Positions 44,695 through 54,145 of a DNA stretch of 64,000 nucleotides are shown piece after piece. This DNA comes from Ferruginibacter sp. Lineage in GTDB: Bacteria; Bacteroidota; Bacteroidia; Chitinophagales; Chitinophagaceae. The stretch spans positions 62,001 to 126,000 of the forward strand of contig JAHBTN010000002.1 of the NCBI GenBank assembly GCA_019638575.1. The letters run 5' to 3'. The translations under genes and the position numbers were made by a program. Within the stretch, counting starts at the first letter, position 1; the number at the start of each line of letters is the position of its first letter. The notes below the pieces were generated by a model. It did no database searches and was not told where the DNA came from. It worked only from the letters and a program-made list of their open reading frames with translations.

Positions 44695-47367
44695 ATGAAA
44701 TTTTTATTACTCCTTATTTCTATTTTTTTAAGTAGTTTATCAAATGCCGCAACGTATTATATAAGTCCATCCGGAAATGATAATACCGGTACCGGCAGTA
44801 TAACCAATCCCTGGAAAACGCTTAAAAAAGCTACATCAACTGTAACTACACCCGGCAATATAATTTTTGTAAAAGCCGGCACCTATGTTGAAAACAGTAC
44901 CAGTACATTAGCAGTGGGTGTAAGTATCGAAGGCGAGGGAGCTTTGTCAATCATTAAAGCTTCATTCTCTACAGTTTTTCAAATGATAATTGAGGCTCAT
45001 AGCCCCGAAGGAACCAATGGCAACCAACATATAAGTAATATAAGTATGGACGGCCAAAACAGCACTTCCTGGGCAATTCAAATACAGGGGCGCTCAAATT
45101 TTTTAATTCATGATTGTATTATTTACAATTTTGCGCAACGTGGAATAGTATGGGGAGGAAGGGATGATAATGGCGATGCACCACCAACTATTTATGCAAC
45201 CGGTAATAAGTTTTATAATAATACAGTAACCAACTGTGCAAGTTTTGATGGTACTTACGGTTACGGCTGCCTTAATATTGGCGGACAGGATGGAATGCTT
45301 ATATACAACAACACAATTGTTACCACAGGCAATATGCCAGGCTGGCCCATCAAATTATGGAATGAAGGGCACATTAAAGGTTGTAAAATTTATAATAACA
45401 CTTTAAAAAGGCCTCCATTCCCATATCAATACAATGGCATAGGCAATTATTTTGATTTTTGTATTGAGATGTTTTATGAACAGGGGCTTGAAATTTATAA
45501 TAATATCATTGAGGGTAGTGTGGATTTAAACTACCAAACCAAGGGCGCTTATGCATACAGCGCATATATACACGATAATGTTTTTGGCAGAACTGCACAG
45601 GCTGCACATTGTGAAACCGGCATATGGCTTGAGTTTCAAACCGAAGGTTTAATAATTGAAAACAATACTTTTAAAAATATTTCGCAGCCGGTTATGTTTT
45701 CGTTAAGGCCGGGCAGTTTTATGAACGATATTACCATTCAAAAAAACCTGGCTTATAATATTGGTAAAACCGATGGTACAAGAGAAGGTTATGCCATTGG
45801 CATTATTGTTAATGACAATTCAACCAATTATAGTGCTTCAAACTGGTTTGTATATAATAATACCTTTTTAGCATTACCGGGCGCCAATGCACCTTATTTT
45901 GGTGTTAATATACCCGGAGGTAATTCATCCAATAACGTAAAACTGATAAACAACATCATTACCAATTTTAATTATTATGCGGTTAGTTGCGATTATGGAA
46001 GCCACCTGAATGGTTTGCAGGTAAGAAATAATACAAAATATAACAATGGTAGCAACAATGCTATTTTATTTGATAACGGGAACCCCTCAAATTATACAAA
46101 TACTGGTAATATAACAGTAAACCCTGTTTTAGATGCAAACCATATTCCTGTTGTTGGTTCTTCACCTTGTATAGACGCTGGTATCAATGTGGGGTTACCA
46201 TATAATGGATCGGCTCCCGAAATGGGATTTTATGAAATTGGTGTAACAAATATTCCGCCTACAGCTAATGCAGGGCCCGACCGTACTATAACTTTACCAG
46301 CAGATAGTGTACATTTAAATGGTAGTGGTAACGACCCCGACGGTAATATCACATCCTATCAATGGACAAAAATTTCGGGACCTACTGCTGGCAATATTAC
46401 CAACCCAAACTTAGCATCCACTTCAGTTACAGGATTAGTACAAGGAGTTTATAGATTTGAACTGAGGGTAACAGATAACGGAGGTGCATCTGGCAGAGAT
46501 ACTATGCAGGTTACGGTAAATGCTGCTCCTACAAATATTCCGCCTACAGCTAATGCAGGGCCCGACCAATCAATTACTTTACCTACCAATACTGTTACAC
46601 TTAATGGTAGCGGTAACGACCCCGATGGTAGCATCACAGCTTATTTATGGACAAAAATTTCAGGGCCGGCTTGCACTATTACAAACCCTAACAGCGCTTC
46701 CACTTCTGTTACCGGTATGTTGCAGGGAACTTATCTGTTTGAACTGAGAGTAACAGATAATAACGGCGCTTATGGAAGAGATACCATGCAGGTAACAGTT
46801 AATGATGTATTAAATATACCTCCAACTGTAAATGCAGGGCCCGACTTAACAGTTACATACCCAGATAATTCAGCCACTTTAAATGGTAGTGGCAATGATG
46901 CAGATGGTATCATCGCAAGATATGACTGGAGGCAACTTTCAGGTCCTACAAACAATGTACTTTTCTCATTAGTAAGTGCTGTAACTTATATTAATAACCT
47001 GGTACCAGGTGAGTATGTATTTGAATTGATGGTTACTGACAACAGGGGAGCTACAGCAATTGATACAGTAAAAGTTACTGTAACCGGGCCACCACAAATT
47101 ATTCCTGAACAAAATAAATTTAAGATATACCCTAACCCGGTGATAGATATTACTACGCTAGATATAACATCTACAAAAGCAAATGCGATAATATCAATAG
47201 TAATATTTGATTTACAGGGTAAAATAGTCTTAAAAAAATCAATTGTAGCAGGCCAGTTTAATATTACAGACAAGTTAGATCTTAGTAAACTAATGAAAGG
47301 TACATATATGGTTACTGTATTTTTTGACAATGCAGATAAACAAACACATACAATTATAAAAATGTAA
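44695..47367 (+). CDS. Secreted beta-helix protein with three PKD-like repeats and T9SS sorting tail
   Basis: 890 residues. A signal peptide (about 1-18) is followed by a beta-helix domain (about 20-510) paralogous to that of 40020 (TYYISPSGND opens both, as do KATSTVTT and SIEGEG). Then come three PKD/REJ-like repeats starting at residues 519, 615 and 708, each opening IPPT-NAGPD and containing LNGSGND-DG. A T9SS type A sorting domain (about 805-890, KIYPNPVIDITTLDI to YMVTVFFDN) closes it. It is expected to be exported by the Sec system, then by T9SS to the cell surface. It may bind or modify the polymer made by the locus. No catalytic residue is identified. Confidence 0.82.
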   Translation: MKFLLLLISIFLSSLSNAATYYISPSGNDNTGTGSITNPWKTLKKATSTVTTPGNIIFVKAGTYVENSTSTLAVGVSIEGEGALSIIKASFSTVFQMIIEAHSPEGTNGNQHISNISMDGQNSTSWAIQIQGRSNFLIHDCIIYNFAQRGIVWGGRDDNGDAPPTIYATGNKFYNNTVTNCASFDGTYGYGCLNIGGQDGMLIYNNTIVTTGNMPGWPIKLWNEGHIKGCKIYNNTLKRPPFPYQYNGIGNYFDFCIEMFYEQGLEIYNNIIEGSVDLNYQTKGAYAYSAYIHDNVFGRTAQAAHCETGIWLEFQTEGLIIENNTFKNISQPVMFSLRPGSFMNDITIQKNLAYNIGKTDGTREGYAIGIIVNDNSTNYSASNWFVYNNTFLALPGANAPYFGVNIPGGNSSNNVKLINNIITNFNYYAVSCDYGSHLNGLQVRNNTKYNNGSNNAILFDNGNPSNYTNTGNITVNPVLDANHIPVVGSSPCIDAGINVGLPYNGSAPEMGFYEIGVTNIPPTANAGPDRTITLPADSVHLNGSGNDPDGNITSYQWTKISGPTAGNITNPNLASTSVTGLVQGVYRFELRVTDNGGASGRDTMQVTVNAAPTNIPPTANAGPDQSITLPTNTVTLNGSGNDPDGSITAYLWTKISGPACTITNPNSASTSVTGMLQGTYLFELRVTDNNGAYGRDTMQVTVNDVLNIPPTVNAGPDLTVTYPDNSATLNGSGNDADGIIARYDWRQLSGPTNNVLFSLVSAVTYINNLVPGEYVFELMVTDNRGATAIDTVKVTVTGPPQIIPEQNKFKIYPNPVIDITTLDITSTKANAIISIVIFDLQGKIVLKKSIVAGQFNITDKLDLSKLMKGTYMVTVFFDNADKQTHTIIKM
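46246..46282 (+). repeat. 37-bp repeat in the PKD-like coding region, copy 1
   Basis: Identical over 37 bases to 46531-46567; both encode TNIPPTANAGPD. The identity at DNA level points to recent duplication or gene conversion of one PKD unit. Confidence 0.85.
46531..46567 (+). repeat. 37-bp repeat in the PKD-like coding region, copy 2
   Basis: Exact copy of 46246-46282, 285 bases downstream, in the same frame. The third unit (about 46816) is more divergent. Confidence 0.85.
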
Positions 47368-47390
47368 TGATTACCCTTAGTTAATTTTTT

Positions 47391-47425
47391 AAACCGTGAA
47401 TAATAATTATTCACGGTTTTTATTT
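47391..47425 (+). terminator. Rho-independent terminator after the PKD-repeat gene
   Basis: The arms aaaccgtgaataat and attattcacggttt (14 bases each) pair around one A, giving about 12 pairs with a small loop, and are followed by T-rich sequence. It lies 23 bases after the stop. Confidence 0.8.
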
Positions 47426-47571
47426 ATTAATATTTGAAAGGTTCATTTAATTACAGCCTTGTATGTTCTTTCATAATAACCTATAACCCATTTAATATTA
47501 CATATATTTTGTTCTATTTTATTTAAATGCCGTTATAGAAATAAATTATTTAAAAAAGGGTAACCTAAACC

Positions 47572-47602
47572 TTTGAAATCGGCTATTTTAAGTATATATT
47601 TG
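47572..47602 (+). promoter_or_regulatory. Promoter-like sequence for the deacetylase pair
   Basis: TTTG (47572-47575), a 19-base spacer and TATATTTG (47595-47602) match the Bacteroidota consensus fully. The first start codon lies about 180 bases away. Confidence 0.6.
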
Positions 47603-47784
47603 CCCTCAGGTCCATAATCTGTATTAAAAGTCGCCCTAAAACTAATCGAGATTTTATTTAAATCTGCTGATATTTTTCCATTTAGCTTTAGCTAAGGAAG
47701 TCTTACTCTAATTCCTATGTTACTCCTTTAAAAAAAGAATTCAATACACTGTTTGCACTAATATTTTTTAGTAAAGCGGATAAA

Positions 47785-49005
47785 ATGTTTTTATTTATGG
47801 CAAAAAGATTACTATTTATTGTTCTTGTATTATCCTTTACCAGGTTTAATGTTTGGGCTCAGCAAGATGTATCATTTTCAATACAGGCACATGAAGATGA
47901 CTGGCAGTTATTTATGAGTAGTCAAATTGTAACTGATTTATCTGCCAGTGGTAAAGTGGTATTTATTACACTAACTGCAGGCGATGCAGGAAATGGAGAT
48001 GGAGCTTATTCAGGTGGTAATCCTTTTTACTTAAGCAGGGAAATGGGCTCTGTTTATTCTGCAAAATTTGCTGCAGATATAACAAGCGGTGCTACCCCTT
48101 CGCCAGTACCCACAGCAACTATAGCCACTGTAAACGGCCATAACATTACAAAATATGTATACGGAAATACAGTTAGTTACTTTCTTCGGCTACCTGACGG
48201 AGATTTTGATGGAAATGGGTTTCCTATTACTGGCCATAAAAGCCTTCAAAAATTAAAGCAGGGCAATATTACTTCTATAACATCTGTTGAGAACTCTGCA
48301 ACCTATACAGGCTGGTCAGATTTAACCAACACCATTCAACAAATTATATTAAACGAAAAAGGAACTGATAACCAGGTTTGGATGTACACTGCCAGTCTTG
48401 ATAATAACGCCAACCCCGGCGACCACTCAGATCATTTGTATGCTGCACATGCAGGACAGGATGCAGTATCGGCCATGCTTTGGGTAGGTATTTCTGAATT
48501 TGTTGACTATGCTACTTCATCAATGCCGGCAAATTTAAACGCTACTCAACACGAAAATGCTGCGGCCATCTTTATGCTATCCGAATGGGGTATCACAGAA
48601 AAAGAATACTCAAGCAGTTTTGTTACCGATCACAAAGCCTGGCTTCCTATGGACTATTTTGCAGTAAAACGAACCCCGGTTGGCAATGCACCATTTACCA
48701 TCATTGGTGAAGAAAATAAAGTTGCCAATAAACTCACCGCCATCCCAATGATAGTTTCAATAACATACCCGGTTTATACAAATAAAGATATAAGTATGTT
48801 TTTAATCCCTTATGAAAAAGGATTATTAGAAACAGTTGTTTATGATGAAAACGGAAACAGCCTTTATAACTTACATACCGCTATTGACAGTAAAGAAGGA
48901 AAGCAAATCAATTTGGGTAAAATATTTACTCAAAAAGGAAAATATGTACTGACAAATACATTAAACGGAAAATATATTGAAACCAGGAAAATTACAGTTC
49001 AATAA
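47785..49005 (+). CDS. Exported PIG-L-type deacetylase, first of a tandem pair
   Basis: 406 residues (402 from the second Met) with a signal peptide ending NVWAQ. The PIG-L/LmbE motif normally reads HPDDE; here it is H36-E37-D38-D39-W40 (QAHEDDWQLF). The later zinc-ligand region is present as NPGDHSDHLYAAH. Known members remove acetyl groups from GlcNAc-containing molecules, using zinc. It is a different, secreted, form of the family, followed by about 100 C-terminal residues that form a beta-rich module. It may deacetylate the polymer of this locus. It precedes its paralogue by 10 bases. Confidence 0.78.
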   Translation: MFLFMAKRLLFIVLVLSFTRFNVWAQQDVSFSIQAHEDDWQLFMSSQIVTDLSASGKVVFITLTAGDAGNGDGAYSGGNPFYLSREMGSVYSAKFAADITSGATPSPVPTATIATVNGHNITKYVYGNTVSYFLRLPDGDFDGNGFPITGHKSLQKLKQGNITSITSVENSATYTGWSDLTNTIQQIILNEKGTDNQVWMYTASLDNNANPGDHSDHLYAAHAGQDAVSAMLWVGISEFVDYATSSMPANLNATQHENAAAIFMLSEWGITEKEYSSSFVTDHKAWLPMDYFAVKRTPVGNAPFTIIGEENKVANKLTAIPMIVSITYPVYTNKDISMFLIPYEKGLLETVVYDENGNSLYNLHTAIDSKEGKQINLGKIFTQKGKYVLTNTLNGKYIETRKITVQ

Positions 49006-49015
49006 CAATATTTAA

Positions 49016-50488
49016 ATGAAGATGATGAAAAGGATATTTTATATAACATTTCTAATTTGTGTAGCTTCCTTTAAGGCAAAAGCTCAGCCGGAAGTTTCTT
49101 TTTTTGTACAGGCCGATGAAGATGACTGGCAATTATATATGTGTAAACAGGTTACCGGCGATTTAGCTGCAGGCGGTAAAGTGATAATGATTACACTTAC
49201 TGCAGGCGATGAAGGTTATGGAACCGGAACTTTCAATGGGTCAACTACACCATACTACCAGGCAAGGGAAAGAGGTGCTGTTTATGCTTCAAAAGCTGTA
49301 TCCGATTTTTCATACACAGCTTACTATCCTTTTTCGTACCAGGTACCAACTTCCCAAAATGTTTTAATTAACGGTAAAAACCTGGTGAAATATACCTATG
49401 GCGATCCATCAGGTGCAGGACAAATTGTAAATTATTTTTTACGCTTACCCGATGGCGGCCCTACCGGTTCAGGTTATCCTGCTACATCTAATGTGTCATT
49501 AATGAAGTTAAAGCAGGGTATCATTACAAATATAACTTCAATTGATGGCGCCAACACATATACATGGAATGATCTTGTAAATACCATTTTATCCATCATG
49601 CTTACAGAAAGGGGTGGTGACCAACAGTTTTACCTTCATACATCAAGCCTTGATGGTGCTGTAAATCCCGGAGACCACTCAGACCATATCTATTCATCTA
49701 CTGCAGCACAGGAAGCAGTAGCATCCCACCTGGCAATTGGCATTAATGAATTTATTTTTGATTACTCATCTTCATTACCCAATAATTTAGGTGAAGGTGA
49801 TTATGAAGATGCTGCAGCTGTATTAAGTGCTTATGGCTGGAGTTTAATAATCGATAAATATCCCACTCCATTTAATAGTACCAACAGAGCATGGCTACCG
49901 CAGGAATATTCAACAATTAAACGAAGTCCTGTAGGGGTTGTACCTATAACACTTCTCAACTTTACCGGATTATTACAAAACAAAAAAGTATTATTAGAAT
50001 GGAGCACTTCTGCAGAATATAACAGTAAGCAATTTGAAATAGAAAAATCGCTTGATGGCTTTAATTATAAATTACTGCACACAACTCCTGCAGCAGGCAA
50101 CAGCACTACAGAAAAAAAATATTCTTACATAGATGCTAACGTTGCCGATATAAATTATTACAGGCTTAAAATGCTGGATATTGATGGAGGAAGTAAGCAA
50201 AGCAATGTAGTGGTTATTAAAAATAATATACTACAACAATCAATTGTTTATGCAACCAATCCATTTAACAATAAAATAAATGTACGATTTGCAAAAATAC
50301 CTCAAGGCAATATTACTGTATCATTGATTAACATGAATGGAAAACAGGTATTCACAAAAGTGATCAGCAACCCAACATCGAGGCTTGTTGAAATTGAAAC
50401 CGGCAATACTACCCTTAGCAAAGCGATGTATATTTTGAGGATAGAAAGTGAAGGCCAATTGTACAATGTTAAGATGCTGAAAGAATAA
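49016..50488 (+). CDS. Exported PIG-L-type protein with altered zinc motif and T9SS tail
   Basis: 490 residues with a signal peptide ending KAKAQ. It is paralogous to the previous gene through about residue 305 (QADEDDWQLYM, NPGDHSDHIYSS). At the zinc-ligand position His is replaced by Asp (D34-E35-D36-D37). Asp can still bind a metal, but the site is not the standard one, so activity may be altered or lost. After PITLLNFTG (about 320) comes the usual Bacteroidota C-terminal module and a T9SS sorting domain (about 410-490, ending MYILRIESEGQLYNVKML). It is probably surface-exposed, unlike its partner, which lacks the tail. Confidence 0.78.
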   Translation: MKMMKRIFYITFLICVASFKAKAQPEVSFFVQADEDDWQLYMCKQVTGDLAAGGKVIMITLTAGDEGYGTGTFNGSTTPYYQARERGAVYASKAVSDFSYTAYYPFSYQVPTSQNVLINGKNLVKYTYGDPSGAGQIVNYFLRLPDGGPTGSGYPATSNVSLMKLKQGIITNITSIDGANTYTWNDLVNTILSIMLTERGGDQQFYLHTSSLDGAVNPGDHSDHIYSSTAAQEAVASHLAIGINEFIFDYSSSLPNNLGEGDYEDAAAVLSAYGWSLIIDKYPTPFNSTNRAWLPQEYSTIKRSPVGVVPITLLNFTGLLQNKKVLLEWSTSAEYNSKQFEIEKSLDGFNYKLLHTTPAAGNSTTEKKYSYIDANVADINYYRLKMLDIDGGSKQSNVVVIKNNILQQSIVYATNPFNNKINVRFAKIPQGNITVSLINMNGKQVFTKVISNPTSRLVEIETGNTTLSKAMYILRIESEGQLYNVKMLKE

Positions 50489-50513
50489 CCTTAAATTGAA
50501 TTATACGTATAAT

Positions 50514-50547
50514 AAAAACGGGGCTAATTAAATTTAGCCCCGTTTTT
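50514..50547. terminator. Bidirectional terminator between the two arms of the polysaccharide locus
   Basis: A 14-bp perfect stem (aaaaacggggctaa / ttagccccgttttt) with a 6-base loop. It ends the deacetylase pair on the plus strand and the 13-kb synthesis operon on the minus strand. Confidence 0.9.
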
Positions 50548-50567
50548 AATACAACATTTTATACAGC

Positions 50568-52073
50568 CTATTTTTGCGTAAACCGTCTTATCCTTAAATA
50601 CCTGGTCTTACTGCGGCCATAATATAAAGTATCAGATACCATATTAAAGTGGCTGTTCAGGAAACTGTCAATCATGGGCCTGTTCATATTCCTGTTCAAT
50701 TGTATCGAATCAAAATCGTTGCTGATAAAAATGAAAGATGCTGTATTTTGCACTTTTGCCTGCAAGGAATTTTTAAGCACCACCGTATCTTTTACATTGG
50801 ATATATAGTTACTGTCGAATGTAAGTTTATTGGGCAATGGAACCATTGGGTGGCCGCCTTTATAATAGCTCGAGAATGGAAGCGCTAATTGGCTGCTGTA
50901 AAAAACGATGGGCTCATTGGGTTGTTCAATATCCTGAATATAGCCCGCTAACTTCTTATAATCATAATCCTTTACAGGAATTTTATAATAAGTGTAAAGC
51001 AAAAAAACAAAATACAATGCACAACCGGCAAATATCAAATTTTTAAATACCGGTTTAAGCGTATTAAGCAAAAGGAACCAAACAACAATTAACGGAAAAA
51101 CAATGGTAAGGTACCTGCCGGCAAATGTCAGTTGCTCTATGGTAAAAACAACACAGTATAAAATAAACAGGATACCTGTTGCAAACAACAGAGTGTTCAT
51201 AATTTTGAAAAAACCAGTATTCTCACTGTTTTGGTTTCTATATAAGTTATAATAAGCAATAAGCAGGCTAATAACTACAACAGTTTTAATAAGCCACCTT
51301 CCCCATCTGTTAAAAGGAGCTATTTGTAAAGCCAGCAAAAAATTTTGTGGCGACCTGAACATATCATTTACAATTTCCTTAAAAGGAATAGGTGCCGTGG
51401 TTTGTTGGTGCATGTGCACCTGCGTTTGTATGTATAAAAAATTGGGTAAAAAAAGCAACACTACCGGTAACAAGTAAAGGCAAAGTTTAAAAAAAGATTT
51501 CCATCCTTTATATAACAATAATGAACAGGCAAGAGCAGCCACCAATAAAGTAAAAAAATATTGGGTGTAAGCTCCTGTCAAAGCCAGAATTAAAAAAGTG
51601 AAGAGGGCAGGTTTGCTATTGTATTTATAATAGCAGATAAAATAATAGATGGCAGCCACACTCAATAAAATCATAAATGCATACAACCTTATTTCAAGCG
51701 CTGCCCATACAGTAAAAGGATTAAGTAAAAAAATAACCAACACCCAGTGATTATTTTTATTGCCTGAAATTTCTATCGTTAGTTTATGAAGTATCCTGGC
51801 AGCGAAAGCAATGCAAATGATGGAAAAGAATTTTGCGAAAATTATATCAGCACTTATTGTGCGCCAAGCTGCCATTAAAAGAAAATATACAGGAGGCTGT
51901 CCTTCAAAAGTATAAGATAACCTAACAACTTCCGAAAAGCCATGAGAAGTAGTATTTAATGTATACGACTCATCTTCCCAAATATTCAATGCAAAACACA
52001 GGTACACCAAAAAGGCAGCATACAATAACAGGAATGCATAGAAAAGAATATTGCTTGTTTTGGTTTTCATCAT
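50568..52073 (-). CDS. GT-C-fold membrane glycosyltransferase (GT39-like)
   Basis: 501 residues with about 11 membrane helices. The first periplasmic loop carries W32-E33-D34-E35-S (NIWEDESYTLN), the acidic motif of GT-C enzymes, followed by GQPPVYFLLMAAWR, typical of GT39-like and ArnT-like proteins. Such enzymes use a polyprenyl-phosphate sugar on the periplasmic side of the inner membrane. The adjacent GT2 is of the type that makes polyprenyl-phosphate sugars and is the likely donor source. It is the last gene of the minus-strand operon. Confidence 0.82.
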   Translation of the reverse strand: MMKTKTSNILFYAFLLLYAAFLVYLCFALNIWEDESYTLNTTSHGFSEVVRLSYTFEGQPPVYFLLMAAWRTISADIIFAKFFSIICIAFAARILHKLTIEISGNKNNHWVLVIFLLNPFTVWAALEIRLYAFMILLSVAAIYYFICYYKYNSKPALFTFLILALTGAYTQYFFTLLVAALACSLLLYKGWKSFFKLCLYLLPVVLLFLPNFLYIQTQVHMHQQTTAPIPFKEIVNDMFRSPQNFLLALQIAPFNRWGRWLIKTVVVISLLIAYYNLYRNQNSENTGFFKIMNTLLFATGILFILYCVVFTIEQLTFAGRYLTIVFPLIVVWFLLLNTLKPVFKNLIFAGCALYFVFLLYTYYKIPVKDYDYKKLAGYIQDIEQPNEPIVFYSSQLALPFSSYYKGGHPMVPLPNKLTFDSNYISNVKDTVVLKNSLQAKVQNTASFIFISNDFDSIQLNRNMNRPMIDSFLNSHFNMVSDTLYYGRSKTRYLRIRRFTQK

Positions 52074-52104
52074 TTTTAAAACGGGTGCGTTAAAATATCA
52101 TTCA

Positions 52105-53205
52105 TTATAAGCTGCTGTTGATTTGGGTTTCAGTATCAGCATTTATCCTCTTCTGCCTTTTTAAAGCACTACCAAGGTGAAACAATTCTTCAAAGTATCT
52201 TTTACTTTGTAATGATAAAAAGCCAACGCTTAAAAACTGAATTGAAATGATAAAAGTGATACCGCCAACCAGGAAAGTGTGTGGGCTGTTTTGAAACTGC
52301 AGAGCAAGACTATTAGAGAAAGAGGGCGCTTTACCGGCAAGCAATGTTAAATCGGGATGAGCAAGGTCTGATAATGTATTATACAATAGCCATACCAGTT
52401 GATAAAGTGAAAGCAACATCAATAAAAACCCAATTCCCAAAAAGAAAATATAAGGCCTGAAAATAAACCCCGACATTAACCCCGAAAAAAAACTTCTTAA
52501 CACTCTAAGGCTCGATGATCTTTTGCCCGCAAATTTATTTTGTTCTGTCCAGTCCAGGTGTGCAGGTATTTCTTCAATCCTTGCCCTTAATATCATTCCC
52601 TTGTAAATGATTTCGGGATTGATTTCGTAATCCCTTGTTTTTAAATTAAGGTCACGGATAAAATCAGTACGGTAAGCCCTTACCATACCAGTAAAAGTGT
52701 AATACTTATCCTGTGCAGCCATTCGCATAAATCGGTTTACCGATTTACTCATTACCCGCCTGAAACGAGGTACAGCAGTTACTTTTCCGCCTTTCATATA
52801 AGGCGAAGCCAAAACCATATCTGCAGATGTTTCAACTAACTTATCTGCAAGTTTCCCAATATTATCTTCTGCGTAACTTAAATCTATATCTATAACAACA
52901 ATAATATCACCCTTGGCATTTCTAAATCCTGTTTGCAACGCTATGCCAAGGTTAAAATTAACCGGGTGATGGCATACCCTAACATTAGAATATTTTTTTT
53001 CCAATTCATCTGCAATAATGCCGGTTTTATCTTTACTTCCATCATTTACAATAAGTATTTCCCATTTATACCTGTCTTCAATGCTGCCCAGATATTCTAT
53101 TACCGTTGCAATATTTGTTTCCAGTATAGCTTCCTCATTATAACAAGGCGCTACTACCGTAATAAAATGTTTTGGTTCAGTATTCATAATGTTATTTTGA
53201 TTCAA
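52105..53205 (-). CDS. Dolichol-phosphate-mannose-synthase-like GT2 transferase
   Basis: 366 residues (360 from the second Met at 53187). The GT-A domain (about 12-245) opens TVVAPCYNEEAILETNIATV with EILIVNDGSKDKTG and the DxD-like VIDIDLSY. Two C-terminal membrane helices follow (about 250-275 and 315-340). DPM1/ArnC-like proteins load a sugar onto undecaprenyl phosphate. It lies 31 bases upstream of the GT-C gene, which would use that lipid-linked sugar. Confidence 0.85.
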   Translation of the reverse strand: MNQNNIMNTEPKHFITVVAPCYNEEAILETNIATVIEYLGSIEDRYKWEILIVNDGSKDKTGIIADELEKKYSNVRVCHHPVNFNLGIALQTGFRNAKGDIIVVIDIDLSYAEDNIGKLADKLVETSADMVLASPYMKGGKVTAVPRFRRVMSKSVNRFMRMAAQDKYYTFTGMVRAYRTDFIRDLNLKTRDYEINPEIIYKGMILRARIEEIPAHLDWTEQNKFAGKRSSSLRVLRSFFSGLMSGFIFRPYIFFLGIGFLLMLLSLYQLVWLLYNTLSDLAHPDLTLLAGKAPSFSNSLALQFQNSPHTFLVGGITFIISIQFLSVGFLSLQSKRYFEELFHLGSALKRQKRINADTETQINSSL

Positions 53206-53248
53206 TATTTATTTTAAATCCGGTTGCTTAAAAACCAATTTACTCTCG

Positions 53249-54112
53249 TTAAATTTTTTTAAACAGGTACCATTTTAAATCTACAGCAGGGTAACGCATA
53301 TTATATTTGCCTATTGCCTTACTTAACAATTTTAAAAGCGGTTTTTTTAAAGGCAGGTTGGGCGTGCTTTCGCCAACAAGCGATAAGCCGTGGTTGATAT
53401 TTATTTTTTTAACAGGCCGGCCTTTTGAATGTAATTGAAACCCATAATACTCAAACATTTGAGACAAGGTTTTATCCGAAAACCAGGTAATTACACTTGG
53501 CGGGCAGTATTCGTGCCAGTATTTGCCTGCAATTCTTGCTGCAATACTTTTCATATTCCAGGATTCAACCAATACCAAACCATCTTTATTCAACAAACTA
53601 TTAATAATTGATAAAGATTTATCAGGATCGTATAAACTGCCAACAACCTGTATTAAATTTACCAGGTCGAATTTAATATCGGTTGTATAATCTTCTAAGC
53701 TGCCGGTTTGTATTGTTAGGTTTAGTTCTTTTCTTCCATACTCGGCCATTGTATTATTAGGCTCCACTCCGTAGCAATCCCACCCCGATTGTTCAAATCC
53801 CTTCATAATAAATCCAGCTGCACATCCTACATCTAATAATTTTCCGGGCTTTGTATATTTTGAAATAATTTTTGCATAATTAATCCCCGATTTAAGGAGC
53901 AAATCTTTTTCAAGCAAATAACCGGGGTATCCATCTTTTCCTCCAAAAAAATATTCATCTGAATATACTTTATCAAGATGCCCCTCCATTTCTTTCAGTT
54001 GGGTAAAGCGGTGCCCACAATGCGTACACTCTTTAATAGGGAATCCCTTTTTAACTAGTAATAATTTTTTTTCTTCTTTGCATGCAGCAAAAGAAGAACA
54101 AGCCTTTTTCAT
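53249..54112 (-). CDS. SAM-dependent methyltransferase with N-terminal cysteine cluster
   Basis: 287 residues. The N-terminus holds four cysteines (C5, C11, C29, C32; the last two in CTHCGHRFTQ), resembling the zinc-binding start common in this methyltransferase group but with a wider first pair. The SAM-binding motif I is LLDVGCAAGFIMKGFEQSGW (about 92-111), followed by CYGVEPN. It probably methylates a sugar or lipid-linked intermediate in polymer synthesis; the acceptor is not known. Confidence 0.85.
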   Translation of the reverse strand: MKKACSSFAACKEEKKLLLVKKGFPIKECTHCGHRFTQLKEMEGHLDKVYSDEYFFGGKDGYPGYLLEKDLLLKSGINYAKIISKYTKPGKLLDVGCAAGFIMKGFEQSGWDCYGVEPNNTMAEYGRKELNLTIQTGSLEDYTTDIKFDLVNLIQVVGSLYDPDKSLSIINSLLNKDGLVLVESWNMKSIAARIAGKYWHEYCPPSVITWFSDKTLSQMFEYYGFQLHSKGRPVKKININHGLSLVGESTPNLPLKKPLLKLLSKAIGKYNMRYPAVDLKWYLFKKI

Positions 54113-54145
54113 AATAAATATTAAAGCTTATGTAGCTAAAAAACA

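Larger units (their letters stand above)
47368..47784. other. 417-bp intergenic region with terminator and long leader
   Basis: The left part holds the terminator (47391). A promoter-like sequence lies at 47572-47602. The leader from about 47608 to 47784 (about 175 bases) has no open frame I would call and no riboswitch class I recognise. Confidence 0.5.

Noticed and set aside
46246-46900. Regularly spaced repeats that could suggest a CRISPR array
   Set aside because: They are in frame, encode PKD-like units of about 95 residues and lack spacers of uniform short length.
47785-49005. Reading the first PIG-L-type protein as T9SS cargo like its paralogue
   Set aside because: Its C-terminus ends in a beta-rich module (IETRKITVQ) without the sorting-domain pattern seen in the second gene.
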